This document shows, one piece after another, positions 1 to 6,981 of a stretch of DNA of 56,966 bases. The stretch is from an uncultured Clostridia bacterium. GTDB taxonomy: Bacteria; Bacillota; Clostridia; Oscillospirales; Acutalibacteraceae. Made by a program: the position numbers and the translations under genes. The stretch lies in the NCBI GenBank assembly GCA_947652665.1, contig CANTDZ010000002.1, positions 1 to 56,966 of the forward strand, given 5' to 3'. A model generated the notes under the pieces. It saw nothing but the letters and a program-made list of their open reading frames with translations, was not told the DNA's origin and searched no databases. Position 1 is the stretch's first letter. The number at the start of each line of letters is the position of its first letter.

Positions 1-53
1 GAAATGTGGTGTGCCGCAAGGCATTGTGCGTTCGAGTCGCATCCTCTCCGCCA
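1..53 (+). tRNA. tRNA-Ser (NGA anticodon), 3' part only
   Basis: The window opens inside a tRNA gene. The T-arm is intact: stem GTGCG/CGCAT around loop TTCGAGT. It is followed by acceptor strand CCTCTCC, discriminator G and an encoded CCA ending at 53. A long variable arm (TGCC-GCAA-GGCA) precedes the T-arm, which marks a class II tRNA. An acceptor partner of GGAGAGG and the residual 'GA' of the anticodon suggest serine with anticodon NGA. The first anticodon base lies outside the window, so the isoacceptor is not decided. Confidence 0.85.
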
Positions 54-112
54 AGTTTACAGAGCGCAGGTTTTTACCGGCGCTCTTTTCGTTTTTGAAG
101 GGAGTGGGCCGT

Positions 113-436
113 TTGATAGGCGAGATGGTGACCGTTACCGTGGACAGGCCGCTGGGAAGCTATCACCCGAAGCATCCAGACATCTATTACCCGGTCAATT
201 ACGGCTACGTTGCGGGCATCCTGGCCGGGGACGGCGAGGAGCAGGACGCGTATATCCTGGGCGTTGAGGAAGCGGTCAGGGAATTTACGGGCAAGGTCGT
301 TGCCGTTATCCACCGGCTGGACGATGTGGAGGATAAATGGGTGGTCTGCCCGGAGAATGCCATGTTCAGCAAAGAGGAAATTATGGAAAAGGTGTGGTTT
401 CAGGAACAATACTTTCATTCTGAAATTATCCTGTAA
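113..436 (+). CDS. inorganic pyrophosphatase-like protein
   Basis: A 107-residue protein with the fold signature of the small soluble inorganic pyrophosphatase family: DRPLGSYHPKHPDIYYPVNYGY near the start resembles the family's substrate-binding segment, and EEQDAYILG resembles the D-x-D-A-x-x-L metal site. It is much shorter than classical type I enzymes (about 170 residues), so it is a reduced relative and PPi hydrolysis is inferred. I chose TTG 113 because AAGGGAG lies 8 nt upstream and homologous proteins, as I recall them, begin M-I-G; the alternative is ATG 125. It starts 60 nt after the tRNA, and the first Nudix gene begins 11 nt after its stop, so it may share a transcript with the pyrophosphate-releasing Nudix hydrolases. 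Confidence 0.7.
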   Translation: MIGEMVTVTVDRPLGSYHPKHPDIYYPVNYGYVAGILAGDGEEQDAYILGVEEAVREFTGKVVAVIHRLDDVEDKWVVCPENAMFSKEEIMEKVWFQEQYFHSEIIL

Positions 437-447
437 GGAGTGGGGAT

Positions 448-930
448 ATGGGCCGGGAAGTAAAGGTAGAGCTTACAAATATGTGCATGATTTGCGACGG
501 CACCAAAGTCCTGGTGCAAAACCGCACCAAGCCTGGCTGGCCGGGGATTACGTTCCCGGGTGGCCATGTGGAAGCGGGGGAGAGCATCACGGATTCGGTC
601 ATCCGGGAAGTCTTTGAGGAAACGGGCCTTACCATTGAGCACCCGCACCTGTGCGGCATTAAGACCTGGGGCGAGCCTGACCGCATGGCGGAAATCGCGT
701 TTTTATATAAGGCAGAGGCTTTCTCCGGGGAATTGAAATCGTCAGAAGAAGGAGAAGTCTTTTGGGCCGAACGGGACAGCCTGCCCGATATGCAGTTGGC
801 AAGCGGCATGGAAGAAACTTTTAGGGTTTTCTTTGGAGAGAATTTAAGTGAATTGTACTATTCTCGGAAAGATGTAAATGCTCCCGTAGGGGAGTGGCGC
901 TATGAAGATTGGGAATACAAGCTGCAATAG
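448..930 (+). CDS. Nudix hydrolase (MutT/8-oxo-dGTP diphosphatase type), copy 1
   Basis: A 160-residue cytoplasmic Nudix hydrolase. The Nudix box runs from GGHVEAGES to REVFEETGL (about residues 32-54) and contains every catalytic glutamate of the G-x5-E-x7-REUxEExGU signature. The family splits nucleoside diphosphates linked to another moiety; the MutT-like context suggests sanitation of oxidised nucleotides, but the substrate cannot be read from sequence. Start ATG 448 has AAGGAG upstream. It is the first of three adjacent paralogues that share nearly identical first 14 codons. The C-terminal 25 residues are unlike the other copies. Confidence 0.88.
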   Translation: MGREVKVELTNMCMICDGTKVLVQNRTKPGWPGITFPGGHVEAGESITDSVIREVFEETGLTIEHPHLCGIKTWGEPDRMAEIAFLYKAEAFSGELKSSEEGEVFWAERDSLPDMQLASGMEETFRVFFGENLSELYYSRKDVNAPVGEWRYEDWEYKLQ

Positions 931-951
931 GCAGTGAAAGAAGGGGTTGAA

Positions 952-1404
952 ATGGGCCGCGAAGTAAAGGTAGAGCTTACAAATATGTGCATGGTCTGCG
1001 ACGGCACCAAAGTGTTAGTGCAGGACCGTGTCAAGAAAGACTGGCGCGGCGTCGCGTTCCCCGGCGGGCACGTGGAGGCGGGGGAGAGCGTTACCGATTC
1101 CGTCATACGCGAAATGAAGGAAGAAACAGGCCTGACCATCCGCAACCCCCGGCTGTGCGGCCTGAAAGACTGGGAGCGGGACGACGGCACCCGGTACATC
1201 ATTTTTTATTACCGGGCCGATGAATTTTCCGGGGAGCTGAAGCCGTCGGAAGAAGGGAAGGTCTTCTGGGCGGAGCTTTCGGAGCTGCCTAAGATGAATC
1301 TGGCGGTGGATGTGGATTTGAGCCTCCGGGTGCTTCTGGAGGAGGATTTGAGCGAGTTTTTTATAGACCACAGGAACGGCGGCCGGGAAAGGTGCCTGTT
1401 GTAA
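952..1404 (+). CDS. Nudix hydrolase, copy 2
   Basis: A 150-residue paralogue of the preceding gene, separated from it by 21 nt. It keeps the full Nudix box (GGHVEAGES ... REMKEETGL). Its opening codons differ from copy 1 by only one or two bases over about 42 nt, which indicates a recent duplication or gene conversion; the bodies have diverged further. I chose ATG 952 because AAGAAGGGG lies just upstream; an in-frame GTG at 934 has no good ribosome site. It carries DDGTRYI where copy 1 has a shorter segment, as in copy 3. Confidence 0.87.
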   Translation: MGREVKVELTNMCMVCDGTKVLVQDRVKKDWRGVAFPGGHVEAGESVTDSVIREMKEETGLTIRNPRLCGLKDWERDDGTRYIIFYYRADEFSGELKPSEEGKVFWAELSELPKMNLAVDVDLSLRVLLEEDLSEFFIDHRNGGRERCLL

Positions 1405-1417
1405 AGGAAGTGGGGAT

Positions 1418-1885
1418 ATGAGCCGCGAAGTAAAAGCAGAGCTTACGAATATGTGCATGATAACAAACGGCACGAAGGTGCTGGTGCAAAACCGTCCCCA
1501 GCACGGCTCCAGCTGGTCGGGGATTGTGTTCCCCGGCGGGCACATCGAGCCGGGGGAGAGCGTGGTGGACTCCGTTATCCGCGAGGTCAAGGAGGAGACG
1601 GGGCTTCTCATCGAACACCCGCGCCTGCGGGGCATAAAGGATTGGATGCGGGACGACGGCAGCCGCTATCTGGTGCTGCTGTTTTCTGCCGATACATTTT
1701 CCGGGGAGCTGAAGCCCTCGGAGGAAGGGGAGGTCTTTTGGGCCGAGCGCGACGCTCTGCCCGGTATGAATCTGGCGCGCTCCATCAAGGAGACGCTGGA
1801 GGTGCTGACCAACGACGCCTTGAGCGAGATGTATTTTACGGAATGCGCCCGGATAACCGAGGGAGACCATTGGAATTTGCAGTAA
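1418..1885 (+). CDS. Nudix hydrolase, copy 3
   Basis: A 155-residue third tandem paralogue with an intact Nudix box (GGHIEPGES ... REVKEETGL). It is closest to copy 2 in its middle ([22 protein letters not shown]). It starts at ATG 1418 behind AAAGGAAG, 13 nt after copy 2 stops, and asnS begins 22 nt after its own stop. Three such enzymes in a row may have different nucleotide substrates; this is inference from the divergence of the substrate-facing segments. Confidence 0.87.
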   Translation: MSREVKAELTNMCMITNGTKVLVQNRPQHGSSWSGIVFPGGHIEPGESVVDSVIREVKEETGLLIEHPRLRGIKDWMRDDGSRYLVLLFSADTFSGELKPSEEGEVFWAERDALPGMNLARSIKETLEVLTNDALSEMYFTECARITEGDHWNLQ

Positions 1886-1907
1886 ATTTTTGAAGGAGAG
1901 AAACGCC

Positions 1908-3302
1908 ATGAAACATGAAGAAATTTCGGCCTTTTATAAAGACCTGGACAGCTTTAAGGACAAGACGGTGACGGTCTGCGGCTGGGTGCGCAGCGTGCGC
2001 GACTCCAAAGCCCTGGGCTTCATCGACCTCAACGACGGCAGCAGCTTTAAGGGCGTGCAGGTGGTCTTTGAGGACGGCAAGATTGACAACTTCAAGGAGG
2101 TCGCCAGCCAGAACGCCGGTGCGGCCCTCCAGGTGACCGGCACCCTTTTAGCCACTCCCAGTGCCAAGCAGCCCTTTGAAATCCACGCGGAGAAAATCGT
2201 CATAGAGGGCCCGTCGGCCCCCGAGTACCCCCTGCAGAAGAAGCGCCACAGCGTGGAGTTTTTGCGCACCATCGCCCATCTGCGGCCCCGCACGAACCTC
2301 TACAGCGCGGCTTATAGAATCCGTTCGGCGGCGGCGTTCGGGGTGCACAAGTTCTTCCAGGAAAACGGCTTCGTGTACGTGCACACGCCCATCATCACCG
2401 GCAGCGACTGCGAGGGCGCAGGGGAGATGTTCCAGGTGACCACCATGGGCCTGGACGACTTGCCCCGCACCGAAGACGGCAAAATCGACTACAAAGAGGA
2501 CTTCTTCCAGAAGCCTACCAGCCTCACCGTCTCCGGCCAGCTGGAGGCCGAGTGCATGGCCCAGGCCTTCGGCAAGGTGTACACCTTCGGGCCGACCTTT
2601 AGGGCCGAGCGCTCCAACACCCCCCGCCACGCGGCGGAGTTCTGGATGATTGAGCCGGAGATGGCCTTTGCCGACCTGAACGACGATATGGACGTAATCG
2701 AAGCCGTTATCAAGTACGTGATCAACTACGTGCTGGAGGCCTGCCCCCAGGACATGGAGTTCTGCAACCAGTTTGTGGACAAGGGGCTCATCGACCGCCT
2801 GCACCATGTAGCGGGTTCGGATTTTGTGCGGGTCAGCTATACCGACGCCGTGAAAATCCTGGAGCAGCACAACGACGAATTTGAGTATAAAGTCAGCTGG
2901 GGCACGGACATCCAGACCGAGCACGAGCGCTATCTCACCGAGAAGCATTTCGGCAAGCCCGTCTTCGTCACCGACTACCCCAAGGAAATCAAGTCCTTCT
3001 ATATGCGCCTCAACGACGACGGTAAGACCGTGGCCGCGACGGATTTGCTGGTGCCCGGCATCGGCGAACTGGTAGGGGCCAGCCAGCGCGAGGAGCGTTA
3101 CGACGTGCTGGTCAAGCGCATCCACGAGCTGGGCATGACCGAGGAGGATTACTGGTGGTACTTGGATTTGCGCCGTTTCGGAACCACCGTGCATTCCGGC
3201 TTCGGCATCGGGTTCGAGCGCCTGGTCATGTACCTCACCGGCATCCAGAACATCCGGGATGTGCTCTTGTTCCCGCGCACGCCGGGGTCGGCTGAATTTT
3301 AA
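1908..3302 (+). CDS. asnS: asparaginyl-tRNA synthetase
   Basis: A 464-residue class II aminoacyl-tRNA synthetase that charges tRNA-Asn. The N-terminal OB-fold anticodon-binding domain (about residues 18-110, [14 protein letters not shown]) precedes the catalytic core. Motif 2 is seen as [16 protein letters not shown] and motif 3 as [15 protein letters not shown], both typical of AsnRS. Length matches the family. ATG 1908 follows GAAGGAGAG at good spacing. I see no T-box leader; it appears to be read with the Nudix genes. Confidence is high because several AsnRS-specific segments are present. Confidence 0.97.
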   Translation: MKHEEISAFYKDLDSFKDKTVTVCGWVRSVRDSKALGFIDLNDGSSFKGVQVVFEDGKIDNFKEVASQNAGAALQVTGTLLATPSAKQPFEIHAEKIVIEGPSAPEYPLQKKRHSVEFLRTIAHLRPRTNLYSAAYRIRSAAAFGVHKFFQENGFVYVHTPIITGSDCEGAGEMFQVTTMGLDDLPRTEDGKIDYKEDFFQKPTSLTVSGQLEAECMAQAFGKVYTFGPTFRAERSNTPRHAAEFWMIEPEMAFADLNDDMDVIEAVIKYVINYVLEACPQDMEFCNQFVDKGLIDRLHHVAGSDFVRVSYTDAVKILEQHNDEFEYKVSWGTDIQTEHERYLTEKHFGKPVFVTDYPKEIKSFYMRLNDDGKTVAATDLLVPGIGELVGASQREERYDVLVKRIHELGMTEEDYWWYLDLRRFGTTVHSGFGIGFERLVMYLTGIQNIRDVLLFPRTPGSAEF

Positions 3303-3324
3303 GTATTTAGTATCAGGTTAATTG

Positions 3325-3417
3325 TGAGGGGTCACAGGGGTCACCGTGATATAGGCCCTTTTAGAAATTTTAAATTCCTAATACCCCTATATTTGCAGTG
3401 ACCCCTCTGACCCCTGA
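3325..3417. repeat. 93-nt imperfect palindrome
   Basis: A long inverted repeat centred on base 3371. Outer arms 3325-3344 and 3398-3417 match at 18 of 20 positions and each holds two copies of the heptamer GGGGTCA (or its complement) 9 nt apart. Inner arms ATATAGG (3349-3355)/CCTATAT (3386-3392) and 3361-3370/3372-3381 continue the symmetry. No T-run follows, so it is not a simple terminator. It could be a foldback/MITE-like repeat, an mRNA-end stabiliser of asnS, or a protein-binding array. Confidence 0.75.
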
Positions 3418-3477
3418 GGTATATCATTATAGAGAGATAATAAACGTAAATATATTTTTCAGAAAGGAGGCCTTCGA

Positions 3478-3624
3478 ATGCCAACCGAAAAGGAACGCCT
3501 GGACGTCATCAAATCCATGGCCTACGACCTGACCCAGATCATCGAAGAGGACGCGGACAAAATGTATTCGCCGGAGGACATCAAGAAGCTGATCGCCGCG
3601 TATGTGAAGGGCGCGCAGCAGTAA
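3478..3624 (+). CDS. small acidic/helical protein of unknown function, 48 aa
   Basis: A short gene with a strong ribosome site (AGAAAGGAGG, 7 nt before ATG 3478) and stop TAA at 3622. The 48-residue product is charged and probably helical (KERLDVIKSMAYDLTQ ... SPEDIKKLIAAYVKG), with no membrane segment. I do not recognise the family. It stands between the palindrome and the promoter of the YjfB-type gene. The good Shine-Dalgarno sequence and codon use like its neighbours support a real gene. Confidence 0.65.
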   Translation: MPTEKERLDVIKSMAYDLTQIIEEDADKMYSPEDIKKLIAAYVKGAQQ

Positions 3625-3632
3625 CTTCCGTC

Positions 3633-3661
3633 TTGACTTTTCCCGGCGAAGGGGTTATACT
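3633..3661 (+). promoter_or_regulatory. sigma-A promoter of the YjfB-type gene
   Basis: TTGACT (3633-3638), 17-nt spacer, TATACT (3656-3661), 30 nt upstream of the start codon at 3692. Confidence 0.8.
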
Positions 3662-3691
3662 ATACATGACTACTTCAAAGGAGGTATCGCT

Positions 3692-3877
3692 ATGGGCATG
3701 ATGGACAGCATTGCTTCGGCCAGCATGAGCATGAGCGCTGCTATGTTCCAGCAGCAGTATTCAGTCGCCGTCACCAAAAAGATGATGGACACCGAGAACC
3801 TGGCCCTGGAGGAAATGACCGAAATGCTGCAGCAACAGCAGCCCCCCAGCCCCTATAACATCGACGTCTACGCTTGA
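3692..3877 (+). CDS. YjfB family protein (putative motility-associated)
   Basis: A 61-residue protein with the features of the YjfB family: an N-terminal Ala/Ser/Met-rich helix ending in MFQQQYSVAVTKKMMD and a C-terminal SPYNIDVYA, which resembles the family's ending 'G-x-x-I-D-x'. The family is found in motile Firmicutes and is named putative motility protein, but its role is unknown. No flagellar gene is seen in this window. ATG 3692 follows AAAGGAGG. A strong promoter precedes it and a terminator follows, so it is monocistronic. Confidence 0.7.
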   Translation: MGMMDSIASASMSMSAAMFQQQYSVAVTKKMMDTENLALEEMTEMLQQQQPPSPYNIDVYA

Positions 3878-3891
3878 CCGAAGGTGCTAAA

Positions 3892-3926
3892 AAAGCCCTC
3901 TGCCTTTTCCGGGCAGGGGGCTTTCC
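3892..3926. terminator. bidirectional terminator
   Basis: A 13-bp stem with one internal mismatch (3892-3904 with 3912-3924) and loop TTTTCC. It is flanked by A-rich and T-rich sides and lies between converging genes at 3877 and 3931. Confidence 0.85.
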
Positions 3927-3930
3927 TTGT

Positions 3931-4344
3931 TTATTTATAAAGACCGTCCAGAACTTCGAGCATGGCTTTGGGGGTCACAACGAAGGGTTCGGCGGGGAAG
4001 TGCTTCTGATTGCCCGTGACCAAGTAGGCTCCGTCCCGGGCCAGGGCGGCTTCGTAGAACACAAGGTCTTTAGGGTCTGGGAGCTCTGCCCCTGTGCTTA
4101 TCCGGGAGACCGGCAGGCCGCTCAGGACGATGGCGTTTAAGAGCGCCTGTACCTGGCTGGCCGGAAACCGGAACTTGGGGCGGCTGAGGACATCCTGATA
4201 TTCGGCTAAAATCCCCTCTTCAAAAAGGGGCACCAGCTGCCCGTCAAACACGCGTTCCAGAACCTGCACCGTAGCGGCGTCGCTGTGCTTGGAAAGCAGC
4301 GCGGCCACCAGGACGTTCGTGTCAATCACGGCGTAGCAGGCCAT
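3931..4344 (-). CDS. PIN-domain toxin (putative ribonuclease)
   Basis: A 137-residue protein of the 'putative toxin-antitoxin system toxin component, PIN family'. Acidic metal-site residues fit the PIN pattern: D in VIDTNVLVAALLS (about residue 8), E in EGILAEYQDVL, D in DPKDLVFYEAAL, and the conserved LVTGNQKHFP near the C-terminus. PIN toxins are Mg-dependent endoribonucleases. The start lies 1 nt after the antitoxin's stop, so the two genes are translationally linked. It is paired with a RelB/DinJ-type antitoxin rather than the more usual VapB. Toxicity is inferred. Confidence 0.85.
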   Translation of the reverse strand: MACYAVIDTNVLVAALLSKHSDAATVQVLERVFDGQLVPLFEEGILAEYQDVLSRPKFRFPASQVQALLNAIVLSGLPVSRISTGAELPDPKDLVFYEAALARDGAYLVTGNQKHFPAEPFVVTPKAMLEVLDGLYK

Positions 4345-4345
4345 G

Positions 4346-4639
4346 CTACCGCCCCTCCCGGGCGGCCTGGATTTCCCGGTCGATTTCCTCGGGGGTCATG
4401 TCCTGCAGGCCGTTCTCCCGGGCCGATTCCCGCAGGGCATAAAAAGCGGCGCGCCCCTCCTCTAGAGCGGCCTGTGGGGGAGGGGACGCGATTTCAAAGG
4501 GGATGCGGCGCTCCCGGACGACCGCTTTCGCGAAAATATTGAACGCGGTAGTGGCGTTCATCCCGAACTCGGTACACAGCGCATCAAACTGGCGCTTCAA
4601 AGCTTCATCCATCCGAATGCTGAAAGTGGCCTGTGCCAT
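4346..4639 (-). CDS. RelB/DinJ-family antitoxin
   Basis: A 97-residue antitoxin. The N-terminal ribbon-helix-helix region (MAQATFSIRMDEALKRQF, then FGMNATTAFNIFAKAVVRERRIPFE) is typical of RelB/DinJ antitoxins, which bind their own operator and neutralise the partner toxin through the C-terminal tail. That tail here is acidic (TPEEIDREIQAAREG). The ribosome site AGAAGGAGG is strong. The gene is first in the operon, with the PIN toxin 1 nt downstream, which fits autoregulation and coupled translation. Confidence 0.88.
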   Translation of the reverse strand: MAQATFSIRMDEALKRQFDALCTEFGMNATTAFNIFAKAVVRERRIPFEIASPPPQAALEEGRAAFYALRESARENGLQDMTPEEIDREIQAAREGR

Positions 4640-4661
4640 CCCGAACGCCTCCTTCTAAGAC

Positions 4662-4690
4662 ATTATACTAACATAATAATAACACACTAA
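4662..4690 (-). promoter_or_regulatory. promoter of the antitoxin-toxin operon
   Basis: On the minus strand: TTAGTG, 17-nt spacer, TATAAT, ending 22 nt before the antitoxin start codon. The AT-rich spacer (TTATTATTATG) contrasts with the surrounding GC-rich DNA and could carry the operator. Confidence 0.6.
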
Positions 4691-4692
4691 GT

Positions 4693-5229
4693 TTACACCG
4701 TCAACGCATTTTGATAAAAACTCGGCTCCATCCCCGCCAAATTCACAACCTCCCGCCCCTGGCCCTGGGCGTATTCCGCCGTGAAAGCTGTGCCGCTGCG
4801 GGGGCTCCGGTTTTCCAGGTAGCACACGCAGTAGGCGCTGTGGTCGACCATAAAGCAGTTGCGCTCCCGCATGCAGGTGTTGGTATACTCGTCGGAGAGC
4901 ACCAGAACCTCGTCCGCCTGATGCAGAAGGGTCTGGTAAACGGCCTTGTCCTTGGGGCCCCACTTGAGGTCCTGGTTCCGGCAGGGGATAGCCAGCACCA
5001 AGCGCAGGCGGGGGTCTTCTGCCCGAGCCTGCACCACGGCCTGGGCGGACAGCGTGTCAAACCCCAGCGCGCCCCCGGCAATAAACGTATCCACGCCCTT
5101 CTCCCGCACCATATAGGCGACGATGTCCCGCAGGCGTGCGCGAATCTGGGGAAGTTCCTCGACGGGAAGCTTCCGGTGCCCCGTGAAACAGCAAGTTTTT
5201 TCGTTAATAAAACTAATTGGTGAAAACAT
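4693..5229 (-). CDS. SLOG-domain protein (DUF1273/YpsA-like)
   Basis: A 178-residue protein with the Rossmann-like SLOG fold. CCFTGHRKLP (about residues 12-21) and the glycine-rich FIAGGALGFDTLSAQAVV segment (about residues 46-63) are the typical nucleotide or ligand-binding loops, and LAIPCRNQDLKW fits the DUF1273 pattern. SLOG proteins bind nucleotides or nucleotide-derived ligands; the function here is unknown. ATG 5229 has GAGGGAG upstream; an in-frame start at 5280 would add 17 residues without a good ribosome site. About 240 nt upstream hold no clear gene. Confidence 0.78.
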   Translation of the reverse strand: MFSPISFINEKTCCFTGHRKLPVEELPQIRARLRDIVAYMVREKGVDTFIAGGALGFDTLSAQAVVQARAEDPRLRLVLAIPCRNQDLKWGPKDKAVYQTLLHQADEVLVLSDEYTNTCMRERNCFMVDHSAYCVCYLENRSPRSGTAFTAEYAQGQGREVVNLAGMEPSFYQNALTV

Positions 5230-5466
5230 TAGTTCTCCCTCTCTTAATAAAAAAGCAGCCCGCCCGACCGTAATGTGCATCTCAATAACCTGCTACAGAA
5301 AAAGCAGGTGGGTGCTCTCCCGCATGGTTCTCGCTCCCTTCGTCCAGCAACGGTCAAAGCCGGGCCGGGAGGTCTGCAGTCCGCAGGCGGAGTGGGGCTC
5401 CCAATATGAGGAGTGTAGGGTTATATGTGCACAGTCCGCGAATCGGGCAGGCTGGACTATTTGTTT

Positions 5467-5766
5467 TTATTCCTCGGGCTCGTCGAAATACGCCTCGTTG
5501 AAGCGCGCCTCGAAAATCTCTGCCAGTTTATCCAGCAGCTCGTCGTCGTCCACTTCCTGCAGCTGCTCCTCGCCGTCTTCCTCAATGACCTCAAAGATGT
5601 AGTAGGTCTCGGCATCCGTGGCCATGTCCTCGGGATTGGGCTGGGTGGGCACCAGGGCCATATAGTGGCCGTCGTCGTTGTCCAACTCGTCGATAATTTC
5701 GAATTCGTGCTCCTGCCCCTCGTCGTCCACCAGGGTGATCAGGTCTGCCTCAAAACCGTTATCCAT
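5467..5766 (-). CDS. DUF1292 family protein (YrzB-like)
   Basis: A 99-residue, strongly acidic protein with the DUF1292 pattern: ITLVDDEGQEHEFEIIDELDNDDGHYMALVP followed by YYIFEVIEEDGEEQLQEVDDDEL. The family is widespread in Firmicutes and has no established function. AAAGGAGC precedes the ATG, and a TTGACT-N17-TACAAT promoter lies 37 nt upstream. In other Firmicutes it sits near yrzL/yrrK; that context is absent here. Confidence 0.88.
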   Translation of the reverse strand: MDNGFEADLITLVDDEGQEHEFEIIDELDNDDGHYMALVPTQPNPEDMATDAETYYIFEVIEEDGEEQLQEVDDDELLDKLAEIFEARFNEAYFDEPEE

Positions 5767-5802
5767 AAGCTTGCGTGCTCCTTTCGGCTTTCTCTACAGC
5801 AC

Positions 5803-5831
5803 ATTGTACCTAAAACCGGCCATAAAGTCAA
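5803..5831 (-). promoter_or_regulatory. sigma-A promoter of the DUF1292 gene
   Basis: Minus strand TTGACT, 17-nt spacer, TACAAT. It is back to back with the plus-strand promoter at 5919-5947. Confidence 0.75.
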
Positions 5832-5918
5832 GAGCGAATTTTTTCCACCGCCAAGAAATCCTATGCAGGCCCCCTGTAAAAAATACAGAATTTTTTTCAA
5901 AAAAGTTCAAAAAACCTA

Positions 5919-5947
5919 TTGACAACCGCCACAAACCGGAGTATAAT
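5919..5947 (+). promoter_or_regulatory. consensus sigma-A promoter of a candidate ncRNA
   Basis: TTGACA (5919-5924), exactly 17 nt, TATAAT (5942-5947): a perfect consensus. No credible coding sequence follows before the terminator at 6342-6380. Confidence 0.88.
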
Positions 5948-5953
5948 AATGCC

Positions 5954-6380
5954 AGAGACAAGAAAAAGAAAAGAAAGTCTCAAGAGAGCGCAGCCGCAGG
6001 CCGGAAGTAGGCAGAAAGCATGAAAACGGTCGGAAGCAGGAGTTGAGGCGGGAAAGTAACTGCAAAGAAGCAGCGAAGGAGTTCCCGGGATTGTGGAGAG
6101 TGCGGGGCGCGAAAATCATGAAGGAAAGGCGGGTGGGTCCAATGGAGAGTCTTGAAACACAGCAGAGCGGCGGGCTCACGGGTCCGCAGACATATAAAAA
6201 GCACGGGACTGCTTAACACCGTCTGGTTACACGCTTCTTAAAGCGATAGAGATAAAGAGATTGACGGGATGCTTTTAGGCGGCATGGATGTGCTACTATG
6301 AAACCGGACGGTTTCACCTGACAAGTTAATATTGTGGAAATAAAGGGAACTTTTGAGGAGCACTTGAAAGTTCCCTTTTT
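5954..6380 (+). ncRNA. candidate structured non-coding RNA, about 425 nt
   Basis: A transcript from the consensus promoter to the terminator would be about 425 nt, and I find no plausible coding sequence in it. The first 200 nt are strongly purine-rich. Several stems are visible: 5978-5986 with 6149-6157 (8 of 9 pairs), CAGAC (6187-6191)/GTCTG (6221-6225) enclosing AAGCA (6199-6203)/TGCTT (6210-6214), CGCTT (6232-6236)/AAGCG (6241-6245), and GAAACCG (6300-6306)/CGGTTTC (6309-6315). I looked for hallmarks of RNase P RNA, tmRNA, SRP RNA and T-box leaders and saw none. It could instead be an untranslated leader that reads through into the HD gene. Confidence 0.5.
6342..6380 (+). terminator. Rho-independent terminator
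   Basis: AAAGGGAACTTT (6342-6353) pairs perfectly with AAAGTTCCCTTT (6367-6378), followed by T's. It closes the candidate ncRNA unit. Confidence 0.85.
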
Positions 6381-6392
6381 GCGTGGTATAAT
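6364..6392 (+). promoter_or_regulatory. promoter of the HD-protein/GPH-permease operon, overlapping the terminator
   Basis: TTGAAA (6364-6369), 17-nt spacer, TATAAT (6387-6392). The -35 box lies inside the loop and right arm of the preceding terminator. Confidence 0.75.
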
Positions 6393-6429
6393 AATAAAAA
6401 ATCTCGCAGTTGGAAAGGAAGCCTCGTCT

Positions 6430-6981
6430 TTGAAGAAACAGAAGAAATCCCGCCAGCGGTTCGATTCCCGCTTGTTTTTCCAGTATTACGACCAGCTCAC
6501 CCGGAACTCCGGCCTGGGGCAGATGGCCCGGTTCCCCCAGCACGGCACCACCTCCCGGCTGCTGCACAGCGTGGCCGTGGCCTATTACAGCTATCGCTTT
6601 GCCGCCGCCGCCCCCGCGACCTTCCATATGCACGAGATGGTGCGCGGCGCGCTGTTCCACGACTACTTCTTCTACGACGCCCAGGACGGCGACCCCGCCC
6701 ACAAGGGCCACTGGACCCGCCACCCCGCCATCGCCCTGGAAAACGCCCAGAAGGAGCTGATGCTCACCGGCATCGAGCGGGACATCATCCGCAGCCATAT
6801 GTTCCCCCTGACCCTCCAGCCGCCCCGCTTCCGGGAAGCCGTGGTGGTGTCCATGATGGATAAGGCCTGCTCGGTTTATGAGTTCTTCCGGCGCAAGCGG
6901 CCCTACCGGAACCTGCAGGCCCTGTGCGGCCTGGCCCCGGCCCGGAAGGGTCCGGCCCGGGAGGGGAGGCAGCCTACATGA
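6430..6981 (+). CDS. HD-domain phosphohydrolase-like protein
   Basis: A 183-residue HD-superfamily protein: HSVAVAYYSYRF (first His), VRGALFHDYFFYD (HD doublet) and a later HPAIALENA segment give the H...HD...H metal pattern. The substrate cannot be inferred. TTG 6430 is chosen because AAAGGAAG lies 8 nt upstream and the promoter at 6364-6392 excludes the longer reading to 6334. Its stop overlaps the ATG of the next gene (ATGA), so the HD protein and the sugar permease are translationally coupled. Confidence 0.72.
   Translation: MKKQKKSRQRFDSRLFFQYYDQLTRNSGLGQMARFPQHGTTSRLLHSVAVAYYSYRFAAAAPATFHMHEMVRGALFHDYFFYDAQDGDPAHKGHWTRHPAIALENAQKELMLTGIERDIIRSHMFPLTLQPPRFREAVVVSMMDKACSVYEFFRRKRPYRNLQALCGLAPARKGPAREGRQPT

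Noticed and set aside
1886..1907. T-box or other leader before asnS
   Set aside because: Only 22 nt separate the gene from the preceding stop; no room and no T-box core sequence.
5290..5330. Ten-codon minus-strand frame and hairpin upstream of the SLOG-domain gene
   Set aside because: GGGAG and an ATG are present, but neither an attenuator T-run nor a matching regulatory logic is visible.
5954..6380. RNase P RNA, tmRNA or SRP RNA as the identity of the candidate ncRNA
   Set aside because: The conserved words GAGGAAAGTCC (RNase P), the tRNA-like ends of tmRNA and the GGAAGGAAGCAGC loop of SRP RNA are not there; only loosely similar purine words occur.
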